Below, piece after piece: positions 1-9,435 of a stretch of 64,000 bases of DNA. Origin of the DNA: Lentilactobacillus senioris. GTDB taxonomy: Bacteria; Bacillota; Bacilli; Lactobacillales; Lactobacillaceae. A program made the translations under genes and the position numbers. The stretch is from NCBI RefSeq assembly GCF_026798195.1, contig NZ_JAPQEZ010000003.1, positions 124,001 through 188,000 on the forward strand, written 5' to 3'. The first letter of the stretch is position 1, and the number at the start of each line of letters is the position of its first letter. The notes below the pieces were generated by a model. It saw nothing but the letters and a program-made list of their open reading frames with translations. It searched no databases and was not told where the DNA came from.

Positions 1-740
1 TTTTGATATCCTTTAAGTTGTTGACCCTTTTTAAAGGCTACTTTATCAACTAATCTAGATGTGGAGGCTGGTGAACCAGTCCAACCAATGAGTAATTTTA
101 AGTTATTAGGGGGGGTTAATTGCCGAATTTCTAATGCTGGCCATTTCAAATCAATTAAGTTGGTTAATTTTTCTTCGTAACGAGCACTTTTTAGCCATTC
201 TCGATCAAAAGAACGATAAGCAATCCAACCGCCATAGACACTGGCGGCAATATCTCCTAATGATCCATTTCCTTGAACGTCTAAGTGCGCAATTGCCGCC
301 AATTTAAATAAACGATCCTTAGTCAAGGGTAATTTATAAAATTGACACAGAGCGTTAATGGTGGCTACAGTTACAGCAGCTGAAGAACCCAAACCATATT
401 TTTTACCGTCTGGGCTATCCAGGTCACTATTAACTTTTAGGTGATAGGTTTCCATTTTACAACCCATTGACTGAGCGTATTCTTCGGTTAAACGAATGGC
501 TGAAAGGATGTAGTTGAACGTATTATCACGATTATCTAAAACGATTTCATCACCGCGGCGTTGCCATTGAACGGAGCTGTCTTGATACTGTTTAGAAACG
601 ATACTACCATATCTTTCACTTTTTTCGATAGTTACGGTCACAAATTGATCTAGTGCCACGATTATTGCTGGATTACCAGTTTCAACAACTGCATATTCTC
701 CGGCAATGTATAATTTTCCTGGTGCTTTAGCTGAAATCAA
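1..740 (-). CDS. mvaK2: Phosphomevalonate kinase, C-terminus cut by window edge
   Basis: GHMP-family kinase that phosphorylates mevalonate 5-phosphate in the mevalonate route to isopentenyl diphosphate. Translating the minus strand from 740 gives a protein starting ISAKAPGKLYIAGEYAVV, the family's N-terminal signature. The glycine-rich ATP loop KYGLGSSAAVTVA lies near residues 117-129. The reading frame stays open to base 1, so the C-terminus is outside the window. The start appears to be TTG at 740-738: it follows an AAAGGA ribosome binding site by about 9 bases, and the only nearby ATG (out of frame) hits a stop after three codons. It is last of three mevalonate genes here, 21 bases after mvaD. 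Confidence 0.93.
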   Translation of the reverse strand, partial: MISAKAPGKLYIAGEYAVVETGNPAIIVALDQFVTVTIEKSERYGSIVSKQYQDSSVQWQRRGDEIVLDNRDNTFNYILSAIRLTEEYAQSMGCKMETYHLKVNSDLDSPDGKKYGLGSSAAVTVATINALCQFYKLPLTKDRLFKLAAIAHLDVQGNGSLGDIAASVYGGWIAYRSFDREWLKSARYEEKLTNLIDLKWPALEIRQLTPPNNLKLLIGWTGSPASTSRLVDKVAFKKGQQLKGYQ

Positions 741-761
741 ACAATCATTTCCTTTCACTTT

Positions 762-1748
762 TTAAAGATATTCAACGCCAGAACCAGGAGTTGTGTAGGT
801 AACGTTTTCCGATCCCAATAGTTGATTAAAGTGGCTCATAATTTTATTAGCATTTTCCTTTTGGCAGAGGACCTTAACATTTGGCCCTGCATCAATCGTA
901 GCGTAGCATTCAATACCATTATCCCGTAATTGGCGAATTTCATTTAACATTTCAATGGTTTGACCAGTAAAGTAAATAAAACCTGGATCCGCGCTAAGGG
1001 TTAGGGCATGCATACGTAAAGCGTTAGTTTCACTAACTTTTCCCAAAGTAGTGAAATCATTTCGATCAATGGCCCGTTTAACCACTTCAATGTCATTTTG
1101 AGCTAATTTTACCCACTCAGAATAAAATGGAGAGGTACTAACGGATAATTGCATCCCTTTACGACTAGAAATTTTCTTACGAGCTTTTTGTAAGGTTAAC
1201 GCAATTACTCCAATATCCCAATCATCAGCCGAAGCATACTGTTCAGCGTAAGAAGATGCATCATCTTGTCCCGTATGCCATTGAACAAAACCACCAAAAA
1301 TAGAACGACTAGCAGAACCAGATCCACGTCTTGCTAATCTAGATAATTCGGTAAGATCTAACTTTAAGCCAGCTGTTCGACTAGCCGCAGCTGCTAGAGC
1401 CGCAAATGCAGAAGCCGAAGATGCAAAGCCTGCAGCGGTAGGGACATGGTTAACAGAAATAACTTGAAAATAGTGATCTGGCGCTTGAGTTTTTTGGCGA
1501 ATAATGTCCAAAAATGCAACTACTCGCTGGTAGTCAGTTTCTTGAGCCACTTCATCGTCTATTACAACAACATCAGCAGATAATTGAGAATCAAAAGTAA
1601 CGGTTGTTTCTGTATAAAATTGATCTAAGGTTAACGACAGGCTATCGTTTTGAGGAATGATTAAATCCTCATTTTGTTTACCCCAATACTTCACTAACGC
1701 AATGTTAGTATGGGCTCGAGCGGTAAAGGAATGTTTTTCGTTAGTCAT
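762..1748 (-). CDS. mvaD: Diphosphomevalonate decarboxylase
   Basis: ATP-dependent decarboxylation of mevalonate diphosphate to isopentenyl diphosphate, in the cytosol. At 328 aa it has the usual length. Visible motifs are ALVKYWGK at residues 17-24, the phosphate loop AAGFASSASAF at 105-115, SGSASRSIFGGF around 143-154, and DAGPN with the family's catalytic aspartate at D286. The ATG follows an AGGAT-like site. It begins two bases after the mvaK1 stop, so the two are co-transcribed and probably translationally coupled. Nothing looks degraded. Confidence 0.96.
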   Translation of the reverse strand: MTNEKHSFTARAHTNIALVKYWGKQNEDLIIPQNDSLSLTLDQFYTETTVTFDSQLSADVVVIDDEVAQETDYQRVVAFLDIIRQKTQAPDHYFQVISVNHVPTAAGFASSASAFAALAAAASRTAGLKLDLTELSRLARRGSGSASRSIFGGFVQWHTGQDDASSYAEQYASADDWDIGVIALTLQKARKKISSRKGMQLSVSTSPFYSEWVKLAQNDIEVVKRAIDRNDFTTLGKVSETNALRMHALTLSADPGFIYFTGQTIEMLNEIRQLRDNGIECYATIDAGPNVKVLCQKENANKIMSHFNQLLGSENVTYTTPGSGVEYL

Positions 1749-1750
1749 TT

Positions 1751-2701
1751 TTAATCCTGCTTTTCAAATTGATTTAAAGGTTGAATCCAGGTAGCTGACG
1801 CACCTACTTGAAAGAGGTCATTAGCTACTTTTTGAGCTATTATCAAATTAGGGGCAATAGCAATTAGGCAGCCTCCTAAGCCGCTACCAGTCAATTTAGC
1901 TCCGAATGCTCCTGAATCAAGGGCTTGGATCTGCATTAGGTCTAACTGAGGGGTACTAACATTTAATTGCCGTAACAGATTATGATTTTGATTCATTAAC
2001 GAACCCAGTAATGGTACATCATCAGCAATTAAAGCAGACGGGACTTGATTAACAACAGCTCCCATTTTATCAATAATATCTTGAGTTTTGGGATCGATTA
2101 TTAACTGCTCTTTTACTTGATTGACAGCTACGCTAGTTTTACCTTTAACACCGCTATCGGCTATCACCATCGTGGCCGTTGATAAATTAATAGGTAGCTT
2201 AGTATTTTCTTTATTCTTGACGTACCAAATCGGCCACTTAGCACTAGCAGTAGCCGCATCTAAGCCACTGGGATTGCCATGAGTAACTTGTTCAGCAATA
2301 TTCGCTGCTTTTAATAAATCGGTTCTAGTTAGATGCTTTTCGCTTAAATCAAAAAAAGCTCTAGTAATTGCAACTGCTGTAGCCGCAGAAGAGCCCATTC
2401 CGCGTTCTGCTGGAATATCACTGTCAATTACTAACTGGAATTGATAATCAGTTAAGCCTAGCTGATGTCGTAAAGACTCAGTTAATTGTTTAATTCCGGC
2501 CATTTCGACTGGGACTTGATCCCAATCACCATCATAATACCGGCTGAAAATTTGACTAGTTCCTTGCTGTCTAATTTTTATCTGGGCAGAAACTTTAACT
2601 GCCGGTAATGGTAAAGCGATAGCCGGCTGGCCGTATACTACACTATGTTCACCAAACCAAATAATTTTTGCGGAGCTTGCTCCGAATCCAATTTTTTTCA
2701 C
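1751..2701 (-). CDS. mvaK1: Mevalonate kinase
   Basis: Phosphorylates mevalonate to mevalonate 5-phosphate, the first dedicated kinase of the pathway; first gene of the visible mva operon. At 316 aa it has the GHMP fold: GEHSVVYGQPA at residues 17-27, the ATP loop GMGSSAATAVA at 101-111, HGNPSGLDAA at 141-150 with catalytic D148, and LTGSGLGGC near the C-terminus. The start is a GTG (2701-2699) rather than ATG, with only a weak upstream purine stretch. It diverges from dinG across a 176-bp intergenic region. Confidence 0.95.
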   Translation of the reverse strand: MKKIGFGASSAKIIWFGEHSVVYGQPAIALPLPAVKVSAQIKIRQQGTSQIFSRYYDGDWDQVPVEMAGIKQLTESLRHQLGLTDYQFQLVIDSDIPAERGMGSSAATAVAITRAFFDLSEKHLTRTDLLKAANIAEQVTHGNPSGLDAATASAKWPIWYVKNKENTKLPINLSTATMVIADSGVKGKTSVAVNQVKEQLIIDPKTQDIIDKMGAVVNQVPSALIADDVPLLGSLMNQNHNLLRQLNVSTPQLDLMQIQALDSGAFGAKLTGSGLGGCLIAIAPNLIIAQKVANDLFQVGASATWIQPLNQFEKQD

Positions 2702-2877
2702 AATAATCGCTCACTTTCAAACATTCCAATTTTAACATACCGGCTAATAAAGACCTACAATGGGTAAGTAACTTTAAAGATTTATAAAATAATGCGCTTT
2801 TAACAATATCCACAACAAAACTATTTAATTTCTTGTAAAATAGATAGGTAATAGCTTGCAGATAGAGTGGTGAAAAA

Positions 2878-5709
2878 ATGAATTCTCAAACCGTTTTTGC
2901 AGTTGTAGACCTTGAAACAACTGGAACTGATTTACATGCAGAAAATCGAATTATTCAATTTAGCTGCAGTTTAGTTCAAAATCAACAAATTATTAAAACC
3001 TTCTCTACGGATATTAATCCAGAAAGGCCCATTGGTTACCGGATAACCCAGCTAACTGGCATTAGTGCCGATAGAGTAACTTCAGCACCTACCTTTGATC
3101 AGGTAGCGGCTCAAATATTTCAATTATTGAGTGATACTGTTTTTGTGGCCCATAACGTTAATTTTGACTTCCCGTTTCTTAATATGGAATTACAACGAGC
3201 AGGTTATCCAGAGTTAGATAATCTAGCGATTGATACTGTCACGTTGAGTCAAATTTTACTGCCGACGTTAACTAGTTATCGGCTTCAAGATCTAAGTTCT
3301 TATTTTAATATTCATCATTTACAACCCCATTCAGCGGATAGTGATGCAACAGCTACGGCCAAATTATTAACCGTCTTAATTAACCAATTGCATCAGTTAC
3401 CAACGGTGACTTTAAATCAAATTGTTAGTCTAAATCCGGAATTACCATGGGAAACGATGACCTTATTTAAAGACGAGCTGGATAATCGTGTTGATACTGA
3501 CTCGCGACTAGCAGATCATCTTATTTTACACCATGGTATTGTCTTAAGAAGACGAGAAAAGGTCTTAAAAAGTCAAATTCCAGAAAATGCCAAGTATCCT
3601 AAAACTACGGCTGCTAAAGCCCAATTATTAGTTAATTTAGAAGCTCGACCAGAACAAAATAAAATGATGAACCTAATTTACAATAACTATGCTGCTGCTA
3701 AAGTGCACCAAACATATAATCTAGTTATCGAAGCACCTACTGGAATCGGTAAAAGTCTGGGATATACGTTACCACTTAGTTATCTATCTCGGCCACACAA
3801 GCAAGTCGTCATCAGTACTTCAACCACTTACTTGCAAGAGCAATTAAAAGAACAGGCCTTTCCACTATTAAACGATATCTTACCATTTCCAGTTACTGCA
3901 GCTGTATTAAAAGGCAATCGCCACTATATTGACCTAACCAAATTTACAGACCAGTTAGCGGTTTATGATAACTCTGCTCAGACTAAGTTTGTTAAAAGTC
4001 AAATCTTGGTTTGGTTAACCGAAACACAAACAGGGGATTTAGATGAACTACATCTTAATGCTGAACAAGTTCCGTTTCTTAGTAGTATTGAGCATGACGG
4101 CGTTAAGTGGTTGGATAAACAGAGCGCTTTTTACGGTGACGACTTCTTACGTTATGCTTTAGCACAAGCTAAACGAGCTGATTTTGTAATTGTTAACCAT
4201 GATTATTTGCTAAACAATACGGCTAAATTTGCTGAACTACCTGAAAAACCATATTTAGTGATTGATGAAGCTCAAGATTTTGCTGATCGCGCTGCCAAAA
4301 TTAGTCAAAAACATATTCGTTTATTTGATGGCATTGCCACTTACAACAAGATTATCGCTATGTGGCAAAATAGTCATGACAGTCAAATTAAGGAACTAAT
4401 AGGTTCAGATCTATCAGTTCAATCATTAGTAGTCGATATTTTAAACCGTTTAGACGGGGTCAAACTATCATTAAACCAACTAATTGACCAAATCTTTAAC
4501 AGATTCGTTGCTCACCGACGACTACACAGTAGAGAGGATAGCTTTGAATGGCTAATCCCTAATAACCTGTTACAAAATTTCTTAGGAGAGCAACTAGTTC
4601 TAATCAGCCAATTAACTGAAGCTACCAAAAAGTTACCTAAGTCCGTAGAACGCCTAAAAGGGCGCCTAAATCAGTTACTAAAAACCGCTAATCCAGCCGA
4701 TGCAGTTAAATTAACTAAGTTTATGGATCTTATTGAAGACTTGGTAACTTACTTGACTGATCTAACAGAAGCTTTAAACGTAAATGCCAACGAATTAAAT
4801 GAACGCGTATATTGGATTTCCATTAATGCCGCTAAAGATCCCTTAACTATTCGGTTAAGTTTTGGCATTGCGCCCAATGTTCAATTATTAGCTAATGAAG
4901 TTTATCCACTATTTGAACCAGTCACATTTACCGGAGCAACGTTATTGCCTTCTAAGAAATCACAATATACTTTTGATTCTTTCCAAATTAAGCCAGAAGA
5001 AACTAAGCTTAGAAGAATGAAAAGTGAATATTCTGCGGCTGATAGGGCCAAAATTTTCTTAGTTGACGACTTTACTAATGGTAAAGTAGACAGTCCTGAA
5101 TTTGGAGAATACTTGGCTCACAGTATTATGCAAATTTTTGAAAAATCACAACGGCAAACCCTAGTCCTATTTAATTCATTAGCAATGATTAAAAATGTGT
5201 ATCAAATTATGCATCAAGAAGGCTTCACCGCTAACAATTTAGTATTAGCTCAAGGAGTACACGGAACCGCTACAAGGGTTAGTCGCCGTTTTATTCATAA
5301 TGAACCAGCGTTATTATTAGGAGCGAATACTTTTTGGCAGGGGGTTGATTTCCCCGGCCATTTGTTAGAAAATTTAGTGATTGCTCAATTGCCATTTGAT
5401 TCTCCTGAGGATCCGTATAATCATGCACGTTATAGTATTGCTAAACGCGAGGGCCATAATCCGTTTTACAGTATTACTATTCCAAGAACCACCCTTAAAC
5501 TACGTCAGGGAATTGGAAGATTATTACGTACCGCAAATGACTTTGGTACTATTTACGTACTAGACCCTAGATTATTAACTAGACACTACGGAGAAACTAT
5601 AATTGCTAATCTTAGAACCGACATCCCCATTCAACGGATAGGACTAGTACAAGCAGTTAACCAAATGGAACAGTTTTTTGCAAACCAATCAATTAACCGA
5701 AAGGACTAA
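2878..5709 (+). CDS. dinG: DinG-family 3'-5' exonuclease/ATP-dependent helicase
   Basis: Gram-positive DinG: an N-terminal DEDDh exonuclease fused to a superfamily 2 XPD-like helicase, 943 aa, acting in DNA repair. Exonuclease residues visible are D11 and E13 (VVDLETTG), D97 (HNVNFDF) and H151/D156. The helicase part has Walker A (APTGIGKS, about residues 286-293), the DEAQ box at 463-466, and C-terminal motifs FWQGVDFPG and RQGIGRLLR. No iron-sulfur cysteine cluster is obvious, as is usual for the Firmicutes form. A TAAAAT hexamer at 2836-2841 is a candidate -10. The ypmB-like gene follows after 2 bases. Confidence 0.93.
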   Translation: MNSQTVFAVVDLETTGTDLHAENRIIQFSCSLVQNQQIIKTFSTDINPERPIGYRITQLTGISADRVTSAPTFDQVAAQIFQLLSDTVFVAHNVNFDFPFLNMELQRAGYPELDNLAIDTVTLSQILLPTLTSYRLQDLSSYFNIHHLQPHSADSDATATAKLLTVLINQLHQLPTVTLNQIVSLNPELPWETMTLFKDELDNRVDTDSRLADHLILHHGIVLRRREKVLKSQIPENAKYPKTTAAKAQLLVNLEARPEQNKMMNLIYNNYAAAKVHQTYNLVIEAPTGIGKSLGYTLPLSYLSRPHKQVVISTSTTYLQEQLKEQAFPLLNDILPFPVTAAVLKGNRHYIDLTKFTDQLAVYDNSAQTKFVKSQILVWLTETQTGDLDELHLNAEQVPFLSSIEHDGVKWLDKQSAFYGDDFLRYALAQAKRADFVIVNHDYLLNNTAKFAELPEKPYLVIDEAQDFADRAAKISQKHIRLFDGIATYNKIIAMWQNSHDSQIKELIGSDLSVQSLVVDILNRLDGVKLSLNQLIDQIFNRFVAHRRLHSREDSFEWLIPNNLLQNFLGEQLVLISQLTEATKKLPKSVERLKGRLNQLLKTANPADAVKLTKFMDLIEDLVTYLTDLTEALNVNANELNERVYWISINAAKDPLTIRLSFGIAPNVQLLANEVYPLFEPVTFTGATLLPSKKSQYTFDSFQIKPEETKLRRMKSEYSAADRAKIFLVDDFTNGKVDSPEFGEYLAHSIMQIFEKSQRQTLVLFNSLAMIKNVYQIMHQEGFTANNLVLAQGVHGTATRVSRRFIHNEPALLLGANTFWQGVDFPGHLLENLVIAQLPFDSPEDPYNHARYSIAKREGHNPFYSITIPRTTLKLRQGIGRLLRTANDFGTIYVLDPRLLTRHYGETIIANLRTDIPIQRIGLVQAVNQMEQFFANQSINRKD

Positions 5710-5711
5710 CC

Positions 5712-6218
5712 ATGCAACGTCAACGTCAAACCAGAATTAAACGGGGCAGTAGAGTCCCATTAATAATTACCGGAGTCATCCTAATTATTATCTTTGCATC
5801 CGTAGTAGTTTTAACTACTGCTACTAGACCAATGCGAACTGCCAAAGCTCAAACTGTAGCTATTGCTAAAAAATACGGTAAAGTAACTAAAACCACTAAC
5901 TTTTATTCTTCTAACTTAGGACAAACCTATTATAGTGTTGCTGGTAATACTGATCAGGGAAAGAAAGTCTACGTTATAGTTGCTAAAAAAGGAGGCCATG
6001 TAACGGTTTTAAACCAATCAGCAGGGATCTCTGAAGCTAGTATTACTCAAAAAGTAACTCAGACTAGAAAACCTAGTAAAATTTTAAACGTGAGTTTAAC
6101 TCTAACTAAAGAAAAACCGTATTGGTCCGTTAGTTACTTAAACCAAAAGAAACAACTCTGTTACGCAATCTACCAATTTAAGAATGGTAAATTAAGTAAA
6201 TTAATAACTAACGTATAA
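5712..6218 (+). CDS. YpmB-like membrane-anchored protein (DUF5590)
   Basis: A 168-aa protein with a basic N-terminus (RQRQTRIKRGSR), one membrane segment at about residues 17-38 and an extracytoplasmic remainder rich in Lys, Thr and Val. Position between dinG and dnaD, size and topology match the YpmB family of Bacillales and Lactobacillales, whose biochemical role is not established. The start overlaps the downstream edge of dinG's end by spacing only (2 bases), so the pair is co-transcribed. Followed by a terminator-like hairpin before dnaD. Confidence 0.75.
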   Translation: MQRQRQTRIKRGSRVPLIITGVILIIIFASVVVLTTATRPMRTAKAQTVAIAKKYGKVTKTTNFYSSNLGQTYYSVAGNTDQGKKVYVIVAKKGGHVTVLNQSAGISEASITQKVTQTRKPSKILNVSLTLTKEKPYWSVSYLNQKKQLCYAIYQFKNGKLSKLITNV

Positions 6219-6222
6219 ATAA

Positions 6223-6260
6223 AGCGGGGCTAGATAAGTTATTATTTAGCTCCGTTTTTA
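6223..6260 (+). terminator. Intrinsic terminator after ypmB-like gene
   Basis: CGGGGCTA pairs with TAGCTCCG (one G-U pair) around a 13-14-base loop and is followed by TTTTT. It sits between the ypmB-like stop and dnaD, so it may be partial, with some read-through into dnaD. Confidence 0.6.
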
Positions 6261-6278
6261 GTCAGAAGGGATGATTAA

Positions 6279-6998
6279 ATGGATCAATTAGCTCAACAAT
6301 TAATTAATGCTGGCACTACTAATATTTCTAATGTGGTTCTCCAAAATTTCAGACAATTAGGGATGACCACTGATGAATTAGTATTGTATTTGTTAATTAA
6401 ACAAAACGATTCAACTAAGGTATTAATGCCAAATGCTAAGCAAGTTGCTAATCAAATGGGGTTAACAGAAAAGCAGATCTTTAGTTTGTTTCATCAATTG
6501 ATTGAAAAAAAATTAATGATGATCATTTCTGAAACGGTTGATGGCAAACAGGTGGATGGATACGATTTTGCACCTTTATACGTTAAATTAAACGCGTTAA
6601 TTACTACTCAAGAAACCAAATCAGAACCGGCTACAACCGTTAAAAGTTCTTCAAATAGTTCAGCGGTTAAATTAAATCGCCAAATGTTATTTGGTAGCCT
6701 TGAAAAAGAATTTGGTCGAACTTTATCTCCGATTGAAATGGAAACGGTTAGTCAATGGCTGGATTTAGACCATTATTCTCCTGAAATAATTAACTTGGCC
6801 CTGAAAGAAGCTGTTTTAAACCAGGTTTATAATCTTAAATATATGGACCGAATTCTAATGAACTGGGAAAAAAAGAATCTAAAAACGGCAGCTCAAGTAG
6901 AAAATGCTAAAAATCAAAATTCTCATTCTAGCAAAGAAAATGATTTAAATAATTATAACGGACCAGATATTCCATTGATTAATTTAACAGATCAATAA
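6279..6998 (+). CDS. dnaD: DnaD-family replication initiation protein
   Basis: Primosomal protein that helps load the replicative helicase in low-GC Gram-positives. The 239-aa protein has an N-terminal winged-helix-like part (about residues 20-110), a short linker rich in Ser and Thr, then a DnaB2/DnaD C-terminal domain (about 130-215) with PIEMETVSQWL and the YNLKYMDRILMNW signature. A charged Asn/Ser-rich tail follows. A good AGAAGG site precedes the ATG. It lies upstream of a bidirectional terminator shared with the convergent pbp1A. Confidence 0.9.
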   Translation: MDQLAQQLINAGTTNISNVVLQNFRQLGMTTDELVLYLLIKQNDSTKVLMPNAKQVANQMGLTEKQIFSLFHQLIEKKLMMIISETVDGKQVDGYDFAPLYVKLNALITTQETKSEPATTVKSSSNSSAVKLNRQMLFGSLEKEFGRTLSPIEMETVSQWLDLDHYSPEIINLALKEAVLNQVYNLKYMDRILMNWEKKNLKTAAQVENAKNQNSHSSKENDLNNYNGPDIPLINLTDQ

Positions 6999-7039
6999 AA
7001 AAGATCCTCTCTAAAAAATTTTAGAGAGGATCTTTTTTA
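6997..7039. terminator. Bidirectional intrinsic terminator, dnaD / pbp1A
   Basis: GATCCTCTCTAAAA is matched by TTTTAGAGAGGATC across a very small loop, with A-runs on the left and T-runs on the right, so it can stop transcription from both convergent genes. It reaches to within a base or two of the pbp1A stop codon. Confidence 0.9.
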
Positions 7040-7040
7040 T

Positions 7041-9416
7041 TTAATTATTATCATCGGTAGTGCCGGCATTTTTATCAGTATCAGCATTGGCATTAGAATC
7101 TGTTTGGGTGTTGTCAGCAGAACTATCCGAATTATCTGCCGTAGCGGTTGAATCGGAACTAGCCGTTGCATCGGAGCTAGAATCTGCGGTAGTGTTGTCA
7201 TTATCATCAGTACCGCCACCGTTGCCGTTACCACCTGATCCCGAAGGTTCCTGGGTTTGGTTAGATGAGGTAGAACCACCATAATTATTAGAATTATTAT
7301 TAGTAGTGCCATTAGTAGTGGGTTCGGTAACCTGTGAGTTAGCACTGCTACTAGTAGCGGCAGCTGTAGCATCGGAATAAGCCGCCGCTCCGGCTTGACT
7401 AGAACTGCTATCAGTACTAGTTCCTGGATAGCCAGCAACATAGTATTCAGTATTACCATTCTTTTCGGTTTGAACTACATCTCCTGGTTGTTGCCAATCC
7501 AGGTTATCCTTGTTAGCAGAAGCGGTTGCCATGACTTCTCTATAATATTCTTGAGAAATCTTGCTTTGCTCCTGAGTAATATAATGACCAGCTTTAAACT
7601 GACGATCATACCCTGTCCAAATTGAAAGAGAATAATTTCTAGTATATCCAGTGAACCAAGCATCCATGGAAGCTCCTTCAGGAACTTTATTAAGGTAATC
7701 TGAAGGATATTGAGTAGTCCCCGTTTTACCGGCTTCATACAAGCCACTAATTTTAGCTGCAGTTCCTGATCCGTCACTAGAGTCCATAACCCCTTTAAGC
7801 ATATTAGTAATCATAAAGGCTGTGGCTTCAGACATTGCTCGCTTACCTTTACTCTTATAATTGGTGGTTTTACCGTTTGATTGAACCACTTTTTTAACTA
7901 AATAGGGTTCGTAATACGTTCCACCGTTAGCAAAGGCTGCATAAGCTGCTGCTTCTTGCTTAGAAGAAATATAAAGGCCAATCCCATTTTGTAGTTCTAG
8001 AGGTTTATCAAAATTCATACCTAAGTTTTTTAAGAAGTCTTGAGCTCGATCAACTCCGACATTTTCCAAAGTTCTAATGGCTGGGATATTTCTAGATTCA
8101 ACCAATGCTTTTCGCATGGTAATGGTACCTTCGTATCTATTATCAAAGTCCATTAGAGATTTATCGGTTCCCGGATACGTGTATGGCGTATCTTTAACGG
8201 GTTGATAAGTAGGGTACTTAAGGTACTCAATCGCTGGCCCAAAATCCATTAATGGCTTGGCAGTAGAACCACTGGAACGATCCGTTTGGACGGCCCGGTT
8301 TAGCCCAAAGGAAACTTTATTTTTTCTGTTTCCTTGCATAGCAACCACTTTACCGTTATTAACATTGACCATTGTGGCTCCTAATTGGAACTTTTTACTT
8401 GGGTAGGCAATAGTTAAACTACTATTAGCAGTTTTATACATACTTTTTTGAGCTTTCATATTTAAATTAGTGTAAACTTTTAAACCACTATTAACTTTAT
8501 AGCCCTTCTTTTCCAATTCAGAAATTGCATCTTGCAAGTAAGCATCGATATATTTAGCCGTTTTTAAACTAGTATTAGTCTTAGTATGAGTCTTAGCTAA
8601 TCCCGCTTGAACATTTTGAGCTTCTGCTTGTGAAGCTTGAGCGGAAGTAATCACCTTATTTTTAGCCATCGCTTGTAAGACTTCATTTCGTCGTTGGGTA
8701 GCATAAGTAGGATATTTATAAGGATTATAATTAGTAGGGGATTGTGGCATTCCGGCAATCATAGCTAATTGAGCTAAACTCAATTTTGATAATGGCTTGT
8801 TATAGTAATATTCCGCTGCCGTTTGCATACCATAAACGCCGTTGCCCATGTAAACCTTATTAATGTAAAATTCTAAAATTTGACTCTTAGAATATTTATT
8901 TTCCACTTGAATTGCTAACCAAGCTTCTTGAGCTTTTCGCTTAAGGGTTTGATCACTAGCAGCTGTAGAAAAGACTGACAATTTAACTAATTGCTGGGTT
9001 AAAGTACTACCACCTTGAAGTCCTAGAGAAGAACCAGTAACGTTAGCAGTAGCAGCTCCCAAAATTCTGATAGGATCTACACCGTGGTGTTTATAAAAAC
9101 GTCTATCTTCAATAGAAATAACCGCATTTTTTAAATTCGTAGGGATATTAGCTGATTTAACGTAATCTCTATTTTGAGCTCCCATTCTTGAAATCAATCT
9201 ACCCTTAGAATCGTAAAATTTAGTCGAGTTATCACTCGAAAGAGAATTGTACGTTATTTTAGGAGCACTTTGAGCGTAGTAAACGAATAGTCCCAGTCCG
9301 GAAACACCAGCTAAAACAATTAATCCTAAAATTACTAATAATGCTGTTTTTAGCTTGCTCCGTTTTTTTACCTGAGAATGACGGGGCTTTTTCCCCGAGT
9401 TTGTATTTTGTGGCAT
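7041..9416 (-). CDS. pbp1A: Class A penicillin-binding protein 1A (glycosyltransferase/transpeptidase)
   Basis: Bifunctional peptidoglycan synthase, 791 aa, anchored by one N-terminal membrane segment (about residues 26-48) after a Lys/Arg-rich cytoplasmic tail. The GT51 glycosyltransferase part contains EDRRFYKHHGVD and GGSTLTQQ. The transpeptidase has the SxxK motif STAK with S384/K387 and KTGTT with K564. From about residue 665 the chain becomes a roughly 125-residue tail of Ser, Thr, Asp, Asn, Gly and Ala, a disordered extracellular extension of the kind seen in lactobacilli. Downstream of recU, 19 bases apart, as in most Firmicutes. Confidence 0.95.
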   Translation of the reverse strand: MPQNTNSGKKPRHSQVKKRSKLKTALLVILGLIVLAGVSGLGLFVYYAQSAPKITYNSLSSDNSTKFYDSKGRLISRMGAQNRDYVKSANIPTNLKNAVISIEDRRFYKHHGVDPIRILGAATANVTGSSLGLQGGSTLTQQLVKLSVFSTAASDQTLKRKAQEAWLAIQVENKYSKSQILEFYINKVYMGNGVYGMQTAAEYYYNKPLSKLSLAQLAMIAGMPQSPTNYNPYKYPTYATQRRNEVLQAMAKNKVITSAQASQAEAQNVQAGLAKTHTKTNTSLKTAKYIDAYLQDAISELEKKGYKVNSGLKVYTNLNMKAQKSMYKTANSSLTIAYPSKKFQLGATMVNVNNGKVVAMQGNRKNKVSFGLNRAVQTDRSSGSTAKPLMDFGPAIEYLKYPTYQPVKDTPYTYPGTDKSLMDFDNRYEGTITMRKALVESRNIPAIRTLENVGVDRAQDFLKNLGMNFDKPLELQNGIGLYISSKQEAAAYAAFANGGTYYEPYLVKKVVQSNGKTTNYKSKGKRAMSEATAFMITNMLKGVMDSSDGSGTAAKISGLYEAGKTGTTQYPSDYLNKVPEGASMDAWFTGYTRNYSLSIWTGYDRQFKAGHYITQEQSKISQEYYREVMATASANKDNLDWQQPGDVVQTEKNGNTEYYVAGYPGTSTDSSSSQAGAAAYSDATAAATSSSANSQVTEPTTNGTTNNNSNNYGGSTSSNQTQEPSGSGGNGNGGGTDDNDNTTADSSSDATASSDSTATADNSDSSADNTQTDSNANADTDKNAGTTDDNN

Positions 9417-9435
9417 TTTTTCTCCTTTAAAACAC

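Noticed and set aside
7037-7777. Long open frames on both strands over the pbp1A tail
   Set aside because: They are shadows of the low-complexity Ser/Asp/Asn-rich tail; they have no ribosome binding site and implausible composition.
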